Of a DNA stretch of 10,207 nt, positions 1-7,000 are shown one piece after another. This DNA comes from Podila epigama (lineage: Eukaryota > Mortierellomycota > Mortierellomycetes > Mortierellales > Mortierellaceae), in assembly GCA_015679605.1 (NCBI GenBank), contig JAAAVE010001105.1, forward strand, positions 1 through 10,207. The letters run 5' to 3'. Within the stretch, counting starts at the first letter, position 1; every line of letters begins with the position of its first letter. Both the position numbers and the translations under genes were made by a program. The notes under the pieces are model-generated. The model was not told where the DNA came from, made no database searches, and saw nothing but the letters and a program-made list of their open reading frames with translations.

Positions 1-74
1 TTTTTTGGCTCATCAGGTCCCCAAGCGTACCTTGTCTCTGGTCAACCATTAGATGACCACTTTGGTTAAACGCG

Positions 75-82
75 TATAAAAG
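75..82 (+). promoter_or_regulatory. TATA box of the ML-domain protein gene
   Basis: A canonical TATAAAAG lies 119 bases before the ATG at 201. A pyrimidine-rich stretch (about 107-150) follows it, as is common around fungal transcription starts. This would place the start near 105-115 with a leader of roughly 90 nt. The motif is seen directly; its use is inferred from position. Confidence 0.6.
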
Positions 83-200
83 GAACTACATTCACAACTA
101 CCTGTGATTCTTTCACCCTCTTTTTTATTGTCTTCCTTCAGCCTACACAGCAAACACTCCTCTTCCATAAACACACTCTACCCTCAAGACATCCTCAGCC

Positions 201-953
201 ATGAAGTTCATCTCTGCCGCCGTTGCCGCCATTGCCTTGGCCACCTCTGTCTCTGCTGCTTTCTCCTCCTGCGGTTCCTCTTCCGATGACTTTGCCTTTG
301 GTTCTGTCTCGTACACCCCCAACCCTCCCAAGGGTAAGTAGAACTGTTGTCGCTCATTGTCTCCGTGAGAATTTGGTGCTCTGCTATTAGCCACTCTCTA
401 ACTTTCCTATAACACATTTACTTTATTATTGAACGTGCCAGTGAAACAAAACTTGTGCATCACCCTCAAGGGAAACTTGAAGAACAACGTCACCGATGGT
501 TCCACTCTTCGTCTCACCGCCACCTTCTGTAAGAGGAATGACATGACAACAAGAATGATTCTGAACCCCTCGACCACAGGACTCTCCATCCTATACTAAC
601 AACATATTTCTAACAAACTACTCTTCTAGGGGGTATCAACGTTTATGACACCACTACTGACCTCTGCACTGGCTTGGCTGGTGGCGCCAACCCCTGCCCC
701 ATCCCCACCACCACCACCTCGGTCACCCAGTGCATCGATGTCCCTTCAGAGGTCCCTGCTGGCGTCAGCCTCAACATCAAGGGTAATAATTTACCAGGAA
801 CAAGCCCTCCCTCTTGCTCACCTTTGAATGCGTTGTAATTGCTTCAAGACTAACACCTCTTCTTTGTGTCCAATTTTTTTCGTAGCCGAGGCCAAGCGCT
901 CCACCGGCCAGCGCATCTTCTGCATCTCTGGCCCCATTACCTTCTCCAACTAG
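201..953 (+). CDS. Secreted ML-domain (MD-2-related lipid-recognition, NPC2-like) protein, four exons
   Basis: Joining exons 201-333, 442-528, 630-782 and 886-953 gives an uninterrupted 146-residue protein ending in TAG. All three introns (108, 101 and 103 nt) are GT-AG, and CTAAC branch motifs lie at 398-402, 596-600 or 610-614, and 850-854. Residues 1-19 form a signal peptide (MKF start, Ala-rich core, likely cleavage near SVSA-A). The mature part has the length and layout of an ML domain: six cysteines (24, 50, 86, 96, 108, 137), the family-typical Cys-Pro-Ile at 96-98, a Val-Pro before a strand at 115-116, and a final Phe-Cys-Ile strand at 136-138. One N-glycosylation sequon is present (Asn60-Val-Thr). 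ML proteins bind single lipids such as sterols or phospholipids in a beta-sandwich pocket. In fungi the named relative is the phosphatidylglycerol/phosphatidylinositol transfer protein, but the ligand here cannot be read from sequence. Secretion is likely; vacuolar delivery is possible. Confidence 0.88.
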
Positions 954-1577
954 ATGCTCACTTTGCGTGCGTCGTGCGTGGAAGGTGTTATTTAGCGAGG
1001 GAGGTGATGAAAAGGAGGGAGGGGGGGAGGAGGAGAAAAAAAAAAGGTGAAGCTGAGTTTCGCGCTTGCTATCTTTTTCCCCCCTCAACAAGTAGTTTTG
1101 GTTCTGTTCTTTTTACGACATGTCATTCGAAAGGCTCTTTGATAGAGTACAGAATTTGCGTTCGATTGGAGAAAGTACCAAAGAGTTATCTAAGTAGTAT
1201 ATATGTAAGAAAAAAAAAATGAAAAGAAATATCACAAGTCAATGCTATTCTCAACTTTTTTTTGCGATTTGGGACAACATTCGAATGCTTTTGCATACGA
1301 TTTGAGCGGGGAATGCCTACAGAGCATAGCTGGCACATTGACTGTGCAAGGTCATATAGTATGAACTAGTTGAACTCGAGCAAGCTCAGTTTAAGAGATG
1401 GGAAATGATTCTCATTCAAACAATCCCTTTGCTAGGATTCGTGTTAATCTCTCAAAAAAAGTTGACATGAGCCGAGGATGCATCGTTGAGAAACGCGTCG
1501 CGCATTCTCCATGGACAAAGTGTCCAAAATCTTTTTTTTTCCGGCTCACGGTGAGTTCGTGTTTTTCTACGCGTCAT

Positions 1578-1583
1578 CACGTG
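1578..1583. promoter_or_regulatory. CACGTG E-box palindrome upstream of the thiolase
   Basis: A perfect CACGTG within ATCACGTGG lies 270 bases before the thiolase ATG. This is the core site of basic helix-loop-helix factors (in yeast Cbf1, Pho4 and Tye7 use it). The site is seen directly; that it functions is inferred, and a six-base match can occur by chance. Confidence 0.3.
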
Positions 1584-1670
1584 GTACAGTTAGAACGAGA
1601 ATGTTCACTTCGTAAAAAAGTTCGCATTACTGCATTCCAATATTATTTTAAAACTTTGGTAATATCACTC

Positions 1671-1690
1671 ATTCATTCATTCATTCATTC
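1671..1690 (+). repeat. (ATTC)5 microsatellite
   Basis: Five perfect tandem copies of ATTC. Two further copies lie at 1733-1740, and related TCC/ATCC-rich sequence lies between. This is part of a pyrimidine-rich promoter stretch ahead of the thiolase gene. Confidence 0.85.
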
Positions 1691-1790
1691 CTCCCTCCAT
1701 TCTTTCATCCTTCCATCCATCCAATTTCACTCATTCATTCTTTAAAACACCCTCCATCTTTCACTTTTCAATCTCTCGCACTTGCTCTTC

Positions 1791-1829
1791 ACTCCACTTC
1801 ACTCCACTCCACTTCACTTCACTTCACTT
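1791..1829 (+). repeat. Pentanucleotide tandem repeat ACTYC in the thiolase leader
   Basis: About eight head-to-tail copies of a 5-bp unit (ACTTC or ACTCC) run to 24 bases before the thiolase ATG. A pyrimidine-rich tract here is typical of a fungal transcription start or 5' UTR, but the regular unit suggests slippage-driven expansion. It is probably transcribed as leader. Confidence 0.8.
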
Positions 1830-1852
1830 TACATATCCAAGACAGTTAAAAA

Positions 1853-3818
1853 ATGGCTCCTACTCAGAAGGTCTATGTCATTGGTGTCGGCATGACAAAG
1901 TTTATCAAGCCCAGAGACTTGAGAGATTACCCCGGTAAGTCAACCTCAAGTCTGTGTCGAGTGTTGCTCCTCGAGGACACTTCTTTCCGTCTTGCCCTTC
2001 CTGTTGTGCTTCCTTCGTCACCATTCAACCTCTTGTGGGCCTGCGCAAGGCTGTCCAACAAGAGTGAGGGCGATCTGCCCTCGGTTCGCCAATTGGATAC
2101 CTTATTTCTCCACATCCCCCTGGCCACGATCTATCCTACCCTATCCCTCTGCACTTTCCTTGCGTCCTTTTGTAACTAACTTCTTTTTGCCTGTCCTCCA
2201 CCCATCATGTAGACATGGGTCGTGAGGCTGCCACCAAGGCTTTGTTGGATGCCGGCATTACCTACGATAAGGTTCAACAGGTACACATTCCTTTGCAACA
2301 TGTGCTTTCTCTACCCCACATGAATTTTTTTTGTTCCTTTCTTCTGTGCCTCTGATATTTTTTTTCCTGCTCACACACAAAATCCCACGATCGGCTCGCT
2401 TGCCATTTGTGTCTGCTTTGTTTTCTCGTCCGTTTGTTTGGGTGCAAATGCGATTGCCATTGAAACTGTCAAAGTAACTAAACAGCCACACTCTTTTGAT
2501 AATGCCATGAAATATAGGCTGCTGTCGGTTACTGCTATGGTGACAGTACCTGTGGTCAGCGTACCCTCTACCAACTCGGCATGCATCAGGTACATTGTCT
2601 CTTATTTCGATGCTTTTGTGGTTTATTTTTTTAATTTCTCATAATCAACGCACCTCTCCTCACCACCGGATCAATATCTCCCCGATATTTTACGTAAAAC
2701 TCATTCCACAATAGATCCCAGTCGTGAATGTTAACAACAACTGCTCTACTGGATCCACCGCCCTCTACTTGGCTCGCCAGGCAATCGAGTATGGCGTTGT
2801 CGATTGTGCCATGGCCCTCGGCTTTGAAAAGATGGAGGCCGGTTCACTCGGAAGCAAGTTCCAAGACCGCACCAACCCCCTCGACAAGACCATGTCCATG
2901 ATGAGCGAGACCCGCGGTATTAGTGCTGGTCCCTTTGCTGCCCAGATCTTTGGCAATGCCGGTATCGAGTACTGCGAAAAGTATGGCGCAACCGCTACTC
3001 ACATGGCCAAGATTGGTGAGAAGAACCACCGCCACTCTGCCTTGAACCCTTACTCCCAGTTCCGTGATGTTTACACCTTGGAGCAAATCGAAAAGTCGCC
3101 CAAGGTGTTTGGTCCCTTGACCAAGCTCCAGTGCTGCCCTACTTCGGATGGCTCGGCCTGTGCCATCTTGGCCTCGGAAAAGTTTGTGCGTGAGAACAAC
3201 CTCCAGGACCAGGCTGTCGAGTTGGTCGCTCAGTCTATGGCCACGGACTCGCCCAAGCTCTTCAATGAGTCATCGATCGAGTTGGCTGGCGCTGACATGA
3301 CCCGCCGCGCTGCTTCCGACGTCTACGCCAAGGCCGGCATCAAGCCCACTGACGTCCAGGTCGTCGAACTTCACGACTGCTTCTCTGCCAACGAGCTCAT
3401 CACATACGACGCTCTCGGTCTCTGCAATCCCGGCGAGGCCCACAAGTTGATCGACAATGGCGATGTCACCTACGGCGGCAAGTACGTCGTCAACCCCTCT
3501 GGAGGTTTGATCTCCAAGGGTCACCCTCTCGGTGCCACCGGTCTTGCCCAGTGCTCTGAGCTCGTGTGGCAGATCCGTGGTTGGTGCGGCGATCGCCAGG
3601 TCCCCAACTGCAAGTACGCTCTCCAGCACAATGTCGGTCTTGGCGGTGCTGTCGTCATCTCCCTCTATAAGAAGGCCGACCTTGGCACATCGCCGAAGTA
3701 CGTCGACTCGCGCAAGCGTTTCGGATACAACCCTGCAGTCGAGGCGCGCGAGGTTTCTGAAGAGGAAGTTGAGTCTGTCCGTGCCAAGCAGAGCTCCGAG
3801 TTTATGGCTCGTCTTTAA
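1853..3818 (+). CDS. SCPx-type thiolase (sterol carrier protein X thiolase domain), peroxisomal, four exons
   Basis: Exons 1853-1934, 2213-2280, 2518-2589 and 2715-3818 join to a 441-residue protein. Introns are 278, 237 and 125 nt, all GT-AG, in phases 1, 0 and 0; the first has a TAACTAAC branch region at 2173-2180. The start has a favourable context (A at -3, GCT after ATG) and gives the usual N-terminus ending in RDYP. Thiolase landmarks are present: the [10 protein letters not shown] motif with nucleophile Cys84, QCCPTSDG at 213-220, HDCF with His294, the GHPLGATG motif with His344, and QHNVGLGG near 378. HDCF in place of the NEAF of ordinary 3-ketoacyl-CoA thiolases points to the SCPx group, which in animals cleaves branched-chain and sterol side-chain 3-oxoacyl-CoA. 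The animal enzyme carries an SCP2 domain; here the chain instead ends with about 45 charged residues and Ala-Arg-Leu, a match to the PTS1 consensus for peroxisomal import. The exact substrate is unknown. Confidence 0.93.
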
Positions 3819-3842
3819 AAAAAAAACAAATGTTTTTTTTTT
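3817..3842 (+). repeat. A/T inverted repeat overlapping the thiolase stop codon
   Basis: Ten A residues, the last two bases of the TAA stop among them, are followed by CAAATG and then twenty T residues (3833-3852). A10-C-A can pair with T-G-T10, giving 12-base arms around two bases. In the mRNA this could be an A/U hairpin directly after the stop, with ten spare U residues. It may also be simple homopolymer drift or a length error in the assembly. Confidence 0.6.
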
Positions 3843-4022
3843 TTTTTTTTTTGGACGATATGGAGAGAAAAGTGTGTAAATGTGTGAATAGTATTATATT
3901 GATAAATATATGGGTAAAAAGATGAAAATGAACGAAAGCGAATTCGAATGGTTATTATCATTTATTATTATTACTATTATTCATGTCTGTGCTATTGCAA
4001 GTTAGAAAAGTGTCATCCACAA
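3819..4022. other. Convergent 3' intergenic region
   Basis: Only 204 bp separate the thiolase stop from the stop of the minus-strand gene. The stretch is AT-rich (T20 tract, ATTATTATTACTATTATT at 3963-3980) and must hold both 3' UTRs and both cleavage sites. Overlap of the two transcripts is therefore likely. Confidence 0.7.
3961..3966 (-). terminator. AATAAA polyadenylation signal of the minus-strand gene
   Basis: TTTATT on the plus strand reads AATAAA on the minus strand, 57 bases past the stop codon of the large minus-strand gene, within AT-rich DNA. Position and sequence fit a eukaryotic poly(A) signal. No equally perfect signal is seen for the thiolase, which has only AT-rich variants such as GATAAATAT near 3900. 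Confidence 0.5.
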
Positions 4023-7000
4023 TCATGGAGAGAGAAGAATCTGCTCTGGTAATGTTGTAGAAGAGGAGGGTGAGGAAGGAGGTGTGGAAGAAGTAGTAGG
4101 AGTGGTAGAGTCAGCAACAGTAGGCTCAGTCAAATCCTCAAGGGACTTTGAACTTTTCAAGGCCTCCTGAAACGAGATCGAGTCACGGACGACCGTTTGG
4201 AGCTGCTCAACATCGTACCAACACGTTGTCGTATAGTCCACGCCCGTGATCTCGCTCAGTCCTTGAGACGCCACTGACTTTGACCGGTACCAGCCCGATC
4301 GGCGACTGCCCCGAGTTGGAAAGATTGGGTGTGAATGTTGAGCCGAGAAGGGCAGGACTGTGAGTAGTGAGGATGAGTAAGGAAGAGCAAGATCATTGAT
4401 GGAAGAAGAAGAGGAAGTCAATGTCGATTCTCCTTGCGAAACCATGGGCGATGACTGCGTTGCGGGTGAGTGCATCATAGTTGAGGAAGCAGATGGAGAC
4501 ATTGCGAGCTCCATGGCTTCGTCACCATCGTCTTGTGTTGTTGTCGGTTTCTTTTGTTGATGTTGGTCAAAGACCAGAATCTGGCTCGTGCTGTTGGCAT
4601 GGTTGACGGAGGAGGATGCAAGGGTTCTACCGTCCCCATTGTCAGTGACAGCAGTATTGGATGATGAGCCTGCATTTTGGTCCAGGGAAGTGCAAGTGTC
4701 GTCCAGCATGGCCAGATTCGTGCTGGAGCTCAAAAGTAACTGGGTCGTCTGATGCTGGCCAGCGTCCGCTCCGAACGATGCGAGACTGTGAGAGGAAGTG
4801 GACAAAGGCATTGCCCCACCACTTTGGGTATCCATACTGGCGGTAGTATCCATAGTATTAGCAGGGGCCATACCAGAGGACAAAGACGAGGAGGATGCCG
4901 CAGGGACGGCCAACGACAGCGATGATGCCCGCAGACCTTCAAATTCGCGAGGCGCGGCACTTGCAGAATCACACACATCCTGCTCCAGCTGGTTTAAATC
5001 AAACCAGTTTGGCCAGACAGTGGCAGAGGCAGCAGCCTGCACAGCAGCAGCCGTTGTACTGTCCATCATCATTAGATTCTCGAGCGTAACGAGTTCCTGT
5101 TGTTCAGCAAGAGACAAACCTGTATGGGAACGATCGTCAGTGCGATTGTTGATGATTTCGCTGTTGTTATTGTTGATGTTCTTGTTGATGTTGTTGTTGT
5201 CACTGATAAGTCCATTGTTGCAACTATTACTACGGTTACTGTTGTTGATGTTGTTGTTCATACCGTTTTTGAACGCCTTGGCTTCTGTCGACAAGCCCAG
5301 GTCGCCCATACCACCATTGCACTCGGACAATGCCCGGATAAAGTCAGCGGCAGCAATCGAGTCAGATGCTGAAGCCATTCCACCGCCAACGGTGGTACTG
5401 GTGGTGACAGTCGCGGTAGCAGTGGCGGTAGAAGATGCCGAGATGGAGGAGGCCATCAACGAGCAAGGGTCAATCGTTCCAGTCGAACTCCTCACCAACG
5501 ACGTCGCCAATGTCTGGGCCAACCGGAGCGAAGAATTCGATGCAGACTTTTGAATCGACTGTTGATGCTTGGAGTAATGAGCCGCGTACTCGGCTTCGTC
5601 CATGTGCACCATACTCTCGGCCACTTTGCGCCGTGGGTCTGTAACGCTCGCATTATTGGCCGAGTTCCCGATGCTACCCACACCGCCGACCTGCGTCAGA
5701 ATTGCCTCTGTCACCATCGTGTTGTCCTCACTAAAGCTGCTCGTTGATTTGTACGGATGTGTTCGTGGGAGGTTCTTTTTCATGCGTGCAGGGTTGTTGC
5801 TGCTCAAAATCGAATGGTTATTGTTTGAAGCAATGGAGATCACACTCGATCTTCGACTGTTGGGAGCAGAGCTGATCGACGTCAAGGATGCCCGTCGATG
5901 CAGCTTCTGGGACGAGCCCGAAGCTGATGCAGACGAAGAAGCGCCAGTTGATGGTCCAACGCCGCCTTGGTATATCGAGGGTGATGACATGGATAATGTC
6001 AATGGACCGGCCGAGATGGATGACTCATCGTATGAACCACTACGTGCCTTGTTATTGATATTGACATGGGTCGTTGAACTCACAAGGCTGTGGTGACGAC
6101 CGTTGCGAGAGCTCTCCAACGGCGCCTGACCGCTGAGCGGCAGCAGGTGCTTGAACGGCGGCTGAATCGATTGTGTCGCAATAGCTGAAGGTGTTCCGTT
6201 GAACAGACGCTGACTCTCCTCCTGTGACCCAGGCGCAAGGTCTAGGAATGGAATCGTGTGTGCATAGATAGCCTGCAGCAAATTGAGATAAACAGGATCC
6301 TGGTTCATACTACATGACGTCTCAGGGCATATAGGGAGAATCTGTACATAGTTCCCATAGTAGTCCTGGCCAATGATCTCTAATCCTGGGACAACTGTTG
6401 GCGAAGCGAGATATTCATAAAGTGGGTCTGGGTTACCACAAGGTGCCGGGCCATGGTGTGGTTTTGACGCGCTATCCTGTGGTTGCTGCTTTTGTTGTGG
6501 TTGCTGTTGGGCCTGTTGCAGTGAATTGGTGGCCACTGGTGGCAACGAAGACGACGATTGGTGCTGCTGTTGTGACAGCAGATAAAAGTCGTCAGAGGCT
6601 GTAGCATTCCATGGTAAGGAGGATGGAGGCAAGGAGCTACTTGTTGCCTGAGCACCAAGTGCGAATGCCGACGCCCTGCGCTTGACCTTCTTGGACCCTC
6701 TTCGTGGTTGTGCTTGGCCTAGTCCCTTTTGTAGCCGCTGTTGCTGCTGCTGTTGCTGCAATAGATCAATCGGAAACGGGGATCCCTGTTGTTGTTGATC
6801 ATGAAAGGCGAACGATAGGTCAGGAAACATCATGGACTGTTGGAGCTGCTGTAGGTATTGGATTGTAGCCGCCTTGGTGTCTGTAGAGATGGGTAATTGA
6901 GCTACACCACTCCCACCAAGGGGCGTAGACGTGGAGGGGAGGGCATCAAATGGATGGAGACCTGTTGAAAAGTATGGGTCTGTTGGTGTAGGTGGTAGTT

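Larger units (their letters stand above)
954..1852. other. Intergenic region between ML gene and thiolase gene
   Basis: The first part should be the 3' UTR of the ML gene. It has a G-rich purine patch at about 1010-1046 and A-rich tracts near 1035-1046 and 1208-1219, and no perfect AATAAA was noticed. The second half is the thiolase promoter. It contains a CACGTG palindrome (1578-1583), a CCAAT (1637-1641), a CCGAGG (1472-1477) and the tandem repeats listed separately. An open frame at 1398-1745 is built largely from the repeats and shows no protein-like character, so I do not call a gene here. Confidence 0.6.

Noticed and set aside
866-1222. 118-codon plus-strand frame after the ML gene
   Set aside because: It overlaps the last exon in a different frame and continues into low-complexity 3' UTR; the spliced ML gene explains the region.
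1398-1745. 115-codon plus-strand frame in the thiolase promoter
   Set aside because: The C-terminal half is a translation of ATTC repeats and there is no conserved pattern; the region is better explained as promoter and leader.
4798-5553. 251-codon plus-strand frame inside the large minus-strand gene
   Set aside because: It is antisense to the Ala/Ser/Asn-rich coding sequence, and its Leu/Val-rich runs are the mirror of Asn and Ser codons. It has no start context or splice signals of its own.
5602-6096. 164-codon plus-strand frame opposite the large gene
   Set aside because: It is a shadow of the minus-strand coding frame, with no recognisable motif.
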